Assembly (NCBI GenBank): GCA_910577015.1
Contig: CAJTKU010000020.1
Location: forward strand, 1-50,954
DNA length: 50,954 nucleotides
Source: an uncultured Lachnospiraceae bacterium
GTDB lineage: Bacteria > Bacillota > Clostridia > Lachnospirales > Lachnospiraceae
Direction: 5' to 3'
In this document: piece by piece, positions 32,149 to 39,432 of the stretch
Numbering within the stretch: position 1 is the first letter of the stretch
Layout: the number at the start of each line of letters is the position of its first letter
Translations under genes and position numbers: made by a program
The notes under the pieces: generated by a model
What the model was told of the DNA's origin: nothing
Databases searched by the model: none
What the model saw: the letters and a program-made list of their open reading frames with translations, nothing else

Positions 32149-33598
32149 TTTTCTCTTCCTTTCCTATAATATAAATCTCTTTTTCAATATCTCCCCACGA
32201 ACGAACAACCTCATCCAGCACCCGTACTCCTTTGCAGAAAATGCTTCCTTTCCGCTTGTTGCCGCCACAAATCCAGAATATTTTTCCGTTTTTGTTATTG
32301 ATGTGCCTTGTGAGTTTGCTTCCGCATAAAGCACAATGCAGTTTTTTCATATATGGGTAATTTGCGGCCGTAGCTTTTGGAACATTGGAGCGATGCAATT
32401 TTTTCTTATGCCTCCGCTTCCATGACTGTTCCTTCAGGTACACAAATTCTTTTCTGCCCTTGGTGTCATCCGCCACACGGATATAGATGTTATCCTCAAA
32501 ATTCCATTTCCTTATAACGCTGTCTGGAACATTAAGCCCTTCACAGAATGTCTTGCCATACCTTTTTGTACCACTGCATCCCCAATTAAGCCTGTTCCCA
32601 TTGCTGTAAACCCTCGGATAAAGTGGATGTCCGCATTCCGAACAGAACACTTTGCTTCTGTATGGGTAATTATCATCATTCATTTCCATGACAACCGAGC
32701 CTGTCGCAAGGTACTCTCGTTTCCTTTCCAGTGCATCCTGTGCCTTCTGCCAAAGTTCAGGAGAAACGATGCCCTTATGGTCATCCTCGATATACCAAGC
32801 ATCCACCTCTCCCCTGTTTCTGACCAGCTTCCTATCCTCATTTACATAATGCTTGTGCATGATGTAATCACCTTTATAAATCTCATTTTCCAAAATCCGA
32901 ATGACCGTTCCCGTGGTCCACTCCGCACCGCCCACCGTTGCGACTCCCTTTTCATTCAAAAAATGAGAAATGGCAGTCGGAGTATAATCCTCGGCTGCCA
33001 TTTTGTAAATTATCTTTATCCACTCTGCTTCCACCATATCAGGCACAAAGTTTCCATTTTTATCCTTGGTATACCCAAATGAACGCTCCAAATACTGTAC
33101 GGGAATGCCCTGCTCGTATTTTCTGCGGTAGACCATCTTTGCCCCCACACTTCCGCTTTCGCTCTCCGCCTGTGCGAATGCTGCAATGATTGTCAGCATC
33201 AGTTCCCCTTCCCCTGAAAGGGTATTGATGTTCTGCAATTCAAAGAAAACACCTACATTCAATTCTCTCAGCTCTCTTGTCGCTTCCAGAACAATGCGGG
33301 TGTTTCTCGCAAATCGTGATACCGATTTTGTCAATATCAAATCCATCTTTCCTGCCCTTGCATCCGCAAGCATCTGCTGCAGACCGGGGCGTTTTTCTTT
33401 ATATCCCGATATGGCAAAATCGCTGTAAACACCGACATACTCATAATCGGGATTGGACTGTATCAGTTCCCGGTAATGGGTTATCTGGTTTTCCAGCGAA
33501 TTTTCCTGTTCCTCAGCATCCGTGGATACCCTGCAATATGCACATACCCTTAACTTTCTCTGCCCCCTATGTCTGCCTTCGATAATCTCAATCTGCAC
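32099..33598 (-). CDS. Large serine recombinase (first of a tandem pair)
   Basis: A 499-residue serine recombinase starting at GTG 33598 behind AAAGGAGG. The catalytic Ser25 is in CAYCRVSTDAEE, with KSVSRFARNTRIVLEATREL following. The Recombinase domain contains YTPTAISHFLNEKGV and W-T-T-G-T-V-I-R-I-L-E-N. It carries two zinc ribbons (CSECGHPL near residue 320, CALCGSKL near residue 420), one more than its partner. The 50-bp overlap with the next gene means the pair is co-translated. Which of the two integrates the prophage, and whether both are needed, cannot be decided here. Confidence 0.93.
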   Translation of the reverse strand: MQIEIIEGRHRGQRKLRVCAYCRVSTDAEEQENSLENQITHYRELIQSNPDYEYVGVYSDFAISGYKEKRPGLQQMLADARAGKMDLILTKSVSRFARNTRIVLEATRELRELNVGVFFELQNINTLSGEGELMLTIIAAFAQAESESGSVGAKMVYRRKYEQGIPVQYLERSFGYTKDKNGNFVPDMVEAEWIKIIYKMAAEDYTPTAISHFLNEKGVATVGGAEWTTGTVIRILENEIYKGDYIMHKHYVNEDRKLVRNRGEVDAWYIEDDHKGIVSPELWQKAQDALERKREYLATGSVVMEMNDDNYPYRSKVFCSECGHPLYPRVYSNGNRLNWGCSGTKRYGKTFCEGLNVPDSVIRKWNFEDNIYIRVADDTKGRKEFVYLKEQSWKRRHKKKLHRSNVPKATAANYPYMKKLHCALCGSKLTRHINNKNGKIFWICGGNKRKGSIFCKGVRVLDEVVRSWGDIEKEIYIIGKEEKNGEKHYSYSSEKPAGD

Positions 33599-33708
33599 GG
33601 TTTTCTTGCCTCCTTTCCTTTTTGGGTAGTACCATTTATCACTCTAAAAGCCAATAATAGCAAGTGGTTTCTGCAACCTTTCATCTTCTTTTTCTTGGCA
33701 AAATGGGC

Positions 33709-33745
33709 AAAAATAAAGCCCGGACGGTTTTACCCATCCGAGCCT
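33709..33745 (-). terminator. Terminator between the acidic protein gene and the recombinases
   Basis: On the minus strand, AGGCTCGGATGG pairs with CCGTCCGGGCT across a short A-rich loop, followed by TTATTTTT. The recombinase GTG lies 110 bp further on; no clear promoter was found in between. Confidence 0.7.
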
Positions 33746-33784
33746 GTGTACCGCACCGAAGCCATCAGTGCCATTCATAAATTT

Positions 33785-33970
33785 TTAATCATCATCCTCG
33801 TCAAACAGACTGCCGGAGTCTCCCATTGTCATATGAAGTTCTCCCGTGTCCATATCCATTGCCATGCCGCTTCCAAAGGACTGCATCAGATGCCCTTCGG
33901 AATCCATCATCATGTTATCCGACATTTTCATGAGAAAATCTCCATCTTCCATATCAAATATGCTGCTCAT
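33785..33970 (-). CDS. Very acidic, Met-rich 61-residue protein
   Basis: Starts at ATG 33970 with GGAGG 6 bp upstream. Of 61 residues, 13 are Met and 16 are Asp or Glu, with a single Lys and no Arg. Three imperfect repeats of about 16 residues are visible (F-L-M-K-M-S-D-N-M-M-M-D-S-E-G-H; L-M-Q-S-F-G-S-G-M-A-M-D-M-D-T-G-E; L-H-M-T-M-G-D-S-G). The start overlaps the HNH gene end by 17 bp. No family with known function recognised. The composition could suit metal binding or DNA mimicry, but neither is shown. Confidence 0.72.
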   Translation of the reverse strand: MSSIFDMEDGDFLMKMSDNMMMDSEGHLMQSFGSGMAMDMDTGELHMTMGDSGSLFDEDDD

Positions 33971-34313
33971 TACCTGCCTCCAATTCTACAATCCTGTAAC
34001 CGAAATCTTCTGCTTTACGCACCTGATACAGACTGTCGTCAATCCAAAATGTAATCCTGTCTCCTGCCTCGTCATTAGTCGCAATGTTTGTGCAGAGCAG
34101 ATTGCCGACTGCATTACTGCCGCCGAATGCCCTCGGCAGTATGTGGTGCAGATTCCATCCGCAGTAAATCCTCTCGCCGTTTTCGTAAATATAGAAATCA
34201 GGATTCCCATATCCGTCTCGGCACATCAGGTTTCCGTGGAAGTCCTCCGCATACAAGGCAGAGCCATAACACATCTCCCACAGTTTCAAAGCGTTTTTTC
34301 TACATATTTTCAT
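33954..34313 (-). CDS. HNH-type nuclease-like protein
   Basis: A 119-residue protein starting at ATG 34313 behind AGGAGG. The C-terminal half has W-N-L-H-H-I-L-P-R-A-F-G-G-S-N-A-V-G-N-L-L-C-T-N, with the H-H and N of an HNH/endonuclease VII-like fold, followed by a T-N-D-E-A-G-D segment. The usual Cys pairs of zinc-bound HNH proteins are not evident. Phage HNH proteins assist DNA packaging or act as homing nucleases. Its place before the recombinases rather than beside terminase suggests an accessory role, although when the phage genome circularises this end would approach the early genes. Confidence 0.75.
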   Translation of the reverse strand: MKICRKNALKLWEMCYGSALYAEDFHGNLMCRDGYGNPDFYIYENGERIYCGWNLHHILPRAFGGSNAVGNLLCTNIATNDEAGDRITFWIDDSLYQVRKAEDFGYRIVELEAGNEQHI

Positions 34314-34331
34314 TTCCCAGCACCTCCTAAC

Positions 34332-34459
34332 CTGACCAAAATATATGCCCATACATACTATGTATGCACAGGCTCACTGGTCAGATATTGGGCTTTACAC
34401 ACATAGCAACTCAGACATATGCTCTGGCATATATCTGAAGTAAATTATGGTGTAAAGCC
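34332..34459. repeat. Two adjacent hairpins in the gap before the HNH gene
   Basis: The first (34332-34384) has CTGACC/GGTCAG ends and an inner CATACATA-C-TATGTATG palindrome. The second (34391-34459) has perfect 10-bp ends GGCTTTACAC/GTGTAAAGCC and an inner CAGA.ATATG/CATAT.CTG stem. Both lie in the HNH leader on the minus strand. The remaining 34460-34680 has no gene that I can support. Confidence 0.6.
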
Positions 34460-34681
34460 GGGAAACAATAATTTACGCACCGAAGGTTTATCATTACTAT
34501 CTCAAAGAATCATCCATGATCTCTGTCCGTTGATAGTTTCCGGGGTTTACAAAACACTATACACTGCCAAGCTTCCTGCCAGTTTCAATGAGTGCCGCAG
34601 CTTTCAATTACAGCATGGTCTGCAAATCAAGCTGGTTCAGTACATTTAAAAACTGCACTTATACAATGTATTTACTCTATA

Positions 34682-34710
34682 AATTTAGCACGTAAGCAAA
34701 ATTTTTACAA
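34682..34710 (-). promoter_or_regulatory. Possible promoter upstream of the HNH gene
   Basis: -35 TTGTAA (34710-34705), a 17-bp spacer, -10 TAAATT (34687-34682) with extended TG. It is about 370 bp before the HNH start, so the transcript would include the hairpins at 34332-34459. Confidence 0.35.
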
Positions 34711-34751
34711 GTCTAATATATTCATAGTCACCTGTTCTTCTATTCTTACAG

Positions 34752-35912
34752 TTAAATTCCTAATGAAGATACAATCTCCCTAACCGATTCTATTTTTTTC
34801 TTTTGATACGGAATCTCAATCAGCGGAATTCCTGCTTTTTCAGCATACTTTCTTTTCAGTTCATCATTTTTCTTCTGAATTTCAAATGCATTTTCTCCGC
34901 CAAATTCTTCAACCGGTTTATAATGCTGTTCTCCTTGGCACTCTATTAATGCCACGACTTTTCCACCTTCATCCATAACTGCAAAATCATAGCGAAGCAA
35001 CTTCTGACCATAAATGCCATACAATTCCGGGAAACTGTATTCTACTCTATAATTGATATTTGATTCCTGTAGCACTTTATTCACTATCCACTGAAAAGAA
35101 GAAATCTCATGGCATTCGCAAAAAACCTCACTCCAATAACCGTTATAAGCATGATACCCATACTCAGTAGGCGGATATATTCCAAACTTGTCACAGGTAA
35201 CCATCTGTTCTTTTCCGCACAAATAGCATTTGCATCTGTACCTTTTGAAAACAGTAATATCATAATAACGCTTATTGTGGCTCTGTGTAAAGTAAGCCCT
35301 TGGCTCGCTTTCAAATTTATCATCTACACACTCCACGATTTCCAAAGACTCATAAATCGTCCCTGAAAAATCCACATCATAATTTTTTGCATATTTTCGT
35401 GGAATGGAAGCAACTACTTCCTTATATGTCTCTTCTTTTTTAACTAGCTGCTTTTCTTTATATTTATTCCATCTTTCACAATAACGCTCAGAGGGCATAC
35501 ATTCTTTTTCATCCTCAACCAGTATGACGGTTTCGTCACATTCATATTTCTTGCGTTTTCGATATGTTGCATTTTGTGCTTTTACAGAATATGTATGAGC
35601 AGAAGAAATACGAATAGGTCTGTAGCAGTATTTAGGATTCTGATTAAGGGTTCCTTCTGAGTAATATCCTATTTTCCCACACGCACAACGGCACTTGTAC
35701 CTGCGGCGCTGTTCTTTTTTTAATCCTTCTAATTCTAATCGCCGGATAAAAAAATAAGGGCGGTTATCCGATCCACTAGTTTGAGAATTTAATTCCTGCT
35801 CCAATTCTGATATTTTTTGCAAAACATCCTGATAATAATCGGAATTATTAAACTCTTCTCCGTTATCCATAACTGTTAAGCATCCAAATTTATCACCAAT
35901 ATTTAATGCCAT
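34752..35912 (-). CDS. Zinc-ribbon protein with C-terminal PD-(D/E)XK-like nuclease domain
   Basis: A 386-residue protein starting at ATG 35912 (MALNIGDKFGCLTV) behind GGGAG. It has two Cys clusters, Y-K-C-R-C-A-C-G-K (about residue 78) and YRCKCYLCGK (about residue 230), each looking like half of a zinc ribbon. The C-terminal 120 residues hold LRYDFAVMDEGGKVVALIEC followed by Q-G-E-Q-H-Y-K-P, a D...E-x-Q arrangement as in PD-(D/E)XK or Vsr-like nucleases, then F-G-G and K-K-N-D-E-L-K. Phage genes with the Q-G-E-Q-H-Y motif are usually accessory nucleases or homing-type enzymes. It sits just after the endolysin with its own promoter, so a lysogen-expressed function is plausible. Confidence 0.72.
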   Translation of the reverse strand: MALNIGDKFGCLTVMDNGEEFNNSDYYQDVLQKISELEQELNSQTSGSDNRPYFFIRRLELEGLKKEQRRRYKCRCACGKIGYYSEGTLNQNPKYCYRPIRISSAHTYSVKAQNATYRKRKKYECDETVILVEDEKECMPSERYCERWNKYKEKQLVKKEETYKEVVASIPRKYAKNYDVDFSGTIYESLEIVECVDDKFESEPRAYFTQSHNKRYYDITVFKRYRCKCYLCGKEQMVTCDKFGIYPPTEYGYHAYNGYWSEVFCECHEISSFQWIVNKVLQESNINYRVEYSFPELYGIYGQKLLRYDFAVMDEGGKVVALIECQGEQHYKPVEEFGGENAFEIQKKNDELKRKYAEKAGIPLIEIPYQKKKIESVREIVSSLGI

Positions 35913-35952
35913 ATTTGCATCTCCCAAAACACTTATTTAATGTGAAAAATAT

Positions 35953-35990
35953 GACCTCCACGACTATACATTATAGCACATGGAGGTCAA
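35953..35990 (-). promoter_or_regulatory. Terminator hairpin with a promoter in its loop (after the endolysin gene)
   Basis: The perfect 8-bp arms GACCTCCA/TGGAGGTC (35988-35981 and 35960-35953) are followed by ATATTTTTC, ending the late operon. Across and inside the hairpin are -35 TTGACC (35990-35985), a 16-bp spacer, -10 TATAGT (35968-35963), and an alternative extended -10 TGC-TATAAT (35975-35970). Confidence 0.7.
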
Positions 35991-35998
35991 TCCTTCTA

Positions 35999-37411
35999 CT
36001 ACTTTAAAATCTCATTAACTCTCTTCTGCACCGCTGAATAGTCATATCCGGCAGCTGTCAGCCTCTGTTTCCGTTCTGCACCATTTCCCCACTTTCCCTG
36101 AATGACTTCCTTTGCAAGTATCTCTACGGATTTGCCTTCCGGCTTCTTTCCATAGAGCATATTGCCGTTTTCGTCAAACACATAATAACTGCTGTGTTCA
36201 TCCACGCATTTCTTTGCATTGTCAAGGCTGTGGAATGCACCAATCTGCGAAGCGGTATCTGCCCACGACTTCCTGACACGGTACCAGACCTCTTTTGGCC
36301 CATCTTTGCCTTCATCGGCTGCCGTACCGATAATCTTCGACAGAATATTGCATATCTTCCTGCCGTAGTCTGCCCCGGCAGCCCATCCCTTTCCCTGCGG
36401 ATTCTCCTTCTGTCCGAGCCATTCCACATAAGGCGCGCACCCTCTCTGCACATACTTAAACCGTCCGTCTACACACTGATTCTGAAGCCCGTCCGTGGAA
36501 GCATAGGCTTTGAGGTGCTGTATCTGCGCCCTTACTCCAAGCTGTGGCGTATCAAACACATTCCCACGGACACCGCCGCCCGTTGCCCCAAGCCCTGCAA
36601 AATTGTTCTGCTCCAGCTTCACGTCGCCTTTGAAAGTAAAATTCCCGGTTTCAAGACATGACTGTGCAAATGCAACATCTCCCCTGACACCTTCGGCATC
36701 TCCTTCCAAAATAAAAACATCTGCGAGAGCAGCATACGCCTTGGCATCGGGATTGACGGTTAAAAGATATTTTTTCATCTGCCCCGCTGTTGCTACCGCC
36801 TTACCCATGATGGCAGTCTTCCCGAATGCTTCCGGCACGGCAGCACTTCCCATTGCTGCTTTCACGGCTTTTCGGAAACCGTCCATTGTGTATTCCATAC
36901 CAAGCTGTCTCCACAGGTGTTCCGGATCGCCGTGGTTTGATGCAATCCCTCTCTTATGCCCCTCCGAATGGGAAACAATGACACCATCACCGAGGGGATT
37001 TAAGGAAAACATATTACAGAGCATTGCAAACAGTTCAACAGCTGAACGGTATGTCCTGTCTGCCACTGCCCTCGCTTCTTCCAAATCGGAACACTCGAAA
37101 GATGCCCCGCCCGTATATCTGATGCAGGAAGGCTCACACATCTCAACACCGATATGCGTATTATTGCTGCTCCCGCCGCCATGCCATCCCCGGTAATTCC
37201 ACGGAAGTGTCTGATATACCGTGCCGTCATTACCGTCTATGAAGCCATGCACGCATGAACTGTCATGGCTCCCACTGTTCCATGAACGGATAAAGGCTGA
37301 TGCCTTTGGCTGTGGACAACCCACAGAGTGAAGCATCAGCCCTCTAACTGTAATCATTTCCCCCTTTATATAGCAGGGATTCTTTGTCATGATTGATTCC
37401 ACTAATTTCAT
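35999..37411 (-). CDS. Modular phage endolysin: amidase, glucosaminidase and CW_7 wall-binding domain
   Basis: A 470-residue lysin. Residues about 8-180 form an N-acetylmuramoyl-L-alanine amidase (amidase_2): GLMLHSVGCPQ, THIGVEMCEPS and VSHSEGHKRGIASNHGDPEH carry zinc His ligands. Residues about 225-360 are glucosaminidase-like (DVAFAQSCLETGNFTFKGDV, QNNFAGLGATGG). A linker with W-Y-R-V-R-K-S-W-A-D-T-A-S-Q-I-G-A-F resembles a SPOR-type segment, and the end (EVIQGKWGNGAERKQRLTAA) is a Cpl-7/CW_7 repeat. The ATG at 37411 follows GGAAGG. It overlaps the holin gene by 4 bp. Two cleavage activities plus a binding repeat are typical of phages of Gram-positive hosts. Confidence 0.93.
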   Translation of the reverse strand: MKLVESIMTKNPCYIKGEMITVRGLMLHSVGCPQPKASAFIRSWNSGSHDSSCVHGFIDGNDGTVYQTLPWNYRGWHGGGSSNNTHIGVEMCEPSCIRYTGGASFECSDLEEARAVADRTYRSAVELFAMLCNMFSLNPLGDGVIVSHSEGHKRGIASNHGDPEHLWRQLGMEYTMDGFRKAVKAAMGSAAVPEAFGKTAIMGKAVATAGQMKKYLLTVNPDAKAYAALADVFILEGDAEGVRGDVAFAQSCLETGNFTFKGDVKLEQNNFAGLGATGGGVRGNVFDTPQLGVRAQIQHLKAYASTDGLQNQCVDGRFKYVQRGCAPYVEWLGQKENPQGKGWAAGADYGRKICNILSKIIGTAADEGKDGPKEVWYRVRKSWADTASQIGAFHSLDNAKKCVDEHSSYYVFDENGNMLYGKKPEGKSVEILAKEVIQGKWGNGAERKQRLTAAGYDYSAVQKRVNEILK

Positions 37412-37626
37412 TTCCTTCCGTCTCCTTCCCCTGACACTTCCGGGATGCCCGCCACGCTCGTAAGGAGCGAGAGGATGCCGGAAAGCACGGAGGCCGATGC
37501 TACCATTATCCAGTTCACATCCCCCATGACTGCCGATGTCCCGATTGTTGCCACCGCAGTCTGTGCCACGGTCTTGACCGCCCTGATACCTGCTGCTTTC
37601 AGCCAGTTTTTCCAATAGTTACTCAT
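37408..37626 (-). CDS. Phage holin (small, two-helix)
   Basis: A 72-residue protein starting at ATG 37626 (MSNYWKNWLKAAGIRAVKTV), with amphipathic and hydrophobic segments AQTAVATIGTSAVM and WIMVASASVLSGILSLLTSV and a charged tail (EVSGEGDGRK). This matches small phage holins that open the membrane for the endolysin encoded next, with which it overlaps by 4 bp. AAGGTGG precedes the start. It overlaps the upstream gene by 8 bp. Confidence 0.85.
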   Translation of the reverse strand: MSNYWKNWLKAAGIRAVKTVAQTAVATIGTSAVMGDVNWIMVASASVLSGILSLLTSVAGIPEVSGEGDGRK

Positions 37627-37954
37627 CATTTCCACCTTCTTTCTTTTTGTTTGGAAGCATAAGGAGCTGTTCCCTCCTGCTGTCCAAGATTCCGTTTTCG
37701 CCAAGACTGTGGTAAGCCTTGTACTGATTTTCCCAATCTTCCATATGCTCTTCGCTTATCCAGCCGTCATCCATATAGAAGTGGTACTGTTCCAGAAGCT
37801 GCGACCTCATCTGTGCCTGTTGTGCTTCTGCAAGAATCTTCAGCTGCTTGGTGTAACGCTTGCAGCACCTTATGCACCATGTGACCATTGCAAAGATTGA
37901 CGGAATCCCAAGTGCGCCAAGCCATGCAATAACTTCTTTGAATTCTGCACTCAT
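37619..37954 (-). CDS. Lysis-cassette membrane protein with cytoplasmic coiled-coil
   Basis: A 111-residue protein with one N-terminal membrane helix (VIAWLGALGIPSIFAMVTWCI), a cluster of basic residues and Cys (R-C-C-K-R-Y), and a helical acidic tail (E-A-Q-Q-A-Q-M-R-S-Q-L-L-E-Q, M-D-D-G-W-I-S-E-E-H-M-E-D-W-E-N-Q). First gene of the lysis cassette, AGGAGG before the ATG, 8-bp overlap with the holin gene. It is probably an accessory or second holin, or an antiholin; the sequence alone does not decide. Confidence 0.75.
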   Translation of the reverse strand: MSAEFKEVIAWLGALGIPSIFAMVTWCIRCCKRYTKQLKILAEAQQAQMRSQLLEQYHFYMDDGWISEEHMEDWENQYKAYHSLGENGILDSRREQLLMLPNKKKEGGNDE

Positions 37955-37985
37955 GCCGTTGCCCTCCTTTTTTATTTTTTTATTG

Positions 37986-38009
37986 AAAAAAAGCAGCCCA
38001 AGGGTTGCC
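37986..38009 (-). terminator. Weak intrinsic terminator between tail and lysis genes
   Basis: On the minus strand, GGCAACCC and GGGCTGC form a short stem around TT, followed by seven T's. Partial termination here could set the level of lysis gene expression. Confidence 0.5.
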
Positions 38010-38021
38010 TGTTCAATCCAT

Positions 38022-39422
38022 CTATTCAGTTTCCGTGATTGTATAAGTAATCTTCATTGTTTTATCCGCCGTCTTGATAACCGAAGTATCAAGATTATTT
38101 ATGGTTGCCAGATATGGTGTCAGAAGAAATAATTCTTTTCTCGAACTGTTGCCGTAATATCCTCCATATCCCAAGAGAAACGGTCCGTATTGGAATAACG
38201 GAGTACAGGTATAGGAAAACGGCATCGTATTTGCACACCGATATACTTTATCATCAGACGAAATCCTGAAATCCGAACCGATTATCCAGTCCCCTATCTT
38301 GGCAAGATATATCTGCCCGCTGTTATAATAGGGGCTTGCCGTGCTGTAATTAGTAGTAAAGCCCAGCTTAATCTGAGTTATATCAGCGGTATTGCTAATG
38401 TTTATTTTATATACCGACTGTCTGTCGTAAGACACCATGTAAAGGAATCCGTTTAACAAAACGCTCTGACTGTTTCTTGACGGGTTTGTATTATACCCTG
38501 CCCTGTATCCCGCCTGCTGCAGATGGACATTATCCAGTGTCCATGTCCCCTCCGAAAAGGAACAGTCCGATTTCTTAATCTTTATCCATTTGATGACCGC
38601 ATTTCCATTGCCGTTGGCATCATGCCAGAATCCGTACCAGTATCCGTCCTGTCCGTCAATAAAGTCGTAATTGCCGTTGTTGTTTCCGGGATTTGCCATG
38701 ATAAACGATGTCGGTATCAGGATATGCTCATCAAGCACCACCGCTTCATTTTCAAGAAGTGTGTCACTCAGCCCCACGCTCCGATAGCACACCCTTATCT
38801 TCTGTACGATAATCTCATTCTTGGTGTTCATACCTATCGTAATAAATGAATTGCCTTCAAAGTCCACTTCCACTGCATTGGTAAATGCCGTCCTTATCAC
38901 TGCATTGTTATTTACACCAAGGTCTTTCATATGCCATCTCTTGGATTCATTGTTGTAAGTATCCCCCATATATCCGATACCGCCCATTTTATGTGTCAGT
39001 GCCACACAGGATATTGTCCCATTCGCCTGTGAGGTGGCAAAATCCCATACAAACTTATAACCGTCATCCAGCTTTACGGTTTCCGTGAGGTTCATGCTCC
39101 CCCGCATGATATTCGCCGTTGCGTTCACATCATTGGAAGCATACCCGGTACACGGATTGGCAGACGGTGCATAATAAGCATTTGCATCCTCGGCTATCGG
39201 GTCTGCAAAAAGAAGGATGCCGCCGATGGCATTCGGGCATATGGGAATCATGACACCGTTCATGTCGCCCGGAGCACCGGCCATATTGAACAGCATCGCT
39301 TCAATATTGTGGCTGAAAAAGTCAGGGAGGGCATTCGTTACCATATTTGCATCTTCATGGATTTCTACCTCTCCCGTGTTCACATCCGTAAGTTCTATGA
39401 CTGTTTTTCCTTTAATCTTCAT
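38022..39422 (-). CDS. Tail tip / receptor-binding candidate with repetitive beta structure
   Basis: A 466-residue protein starting at ATG 39422 (MKIKGKTVIELTDVNTGEVE), behind GAGGTG inside the end of the previous gene. The N-terminal 80 residues contain a common phage baseplate-like entry (E-D-A-N-M-V-T-N-A-L-P-D-F-F). The rest is Gly/Asn/Tyr-rich with repeated short strands such as G-F-L-Y-M-V-S-Y-D-R-Q-S-V-Y-K-I-N and G-D-W-I-I-G-S-D-F, suggesting a beta-propeller. Last structural gene before the lysis cassette, where host-recognition proteins usually lie. The specific receptor is unknown. Confidence 0.7.
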   Translation of the reverse strand: MKIKGKTVIELTDVNTGEVEIHEDANMVTNALPDFFSHNIEAMLFNMAGAPGDMNGVMIPICPNAIGGILLFADPIAEDANAYYAPSANPCTGYASNDVNATANIMRGSMNLTETVKLDDGYKFVWDFATSQANGTISCVALTHKMGGIGYMGDTYNNESKRWHMKDLGVNNNAVIRTAFTNAVEVDFEGNSFITIGMNTKNEIIVQKIRVCYRSVGLSDTLLENEAVVLDEHILIPTSFIMANPGNNNGNYDFIDGQDGYWYGFWHDANGNGNAVIKWIKIKKSDCSFSEGTWTLDNVHLQQAGYRAGYNTNPSRNSQSVLLNGFLYMVSYDRQSVYKINISNTADITQIKLGFTTNYSTASPYYNSGQIYLAKIGDWIIGSDFRISSDDKVYRCANTMPFSYTCTPLFQYGPFLLGYGGYYGNSSRKELFLLTPYLATINNLDTSVIKTADKTMKITYTITETE

Positions 39423-39432
39423 CCTCATCACC

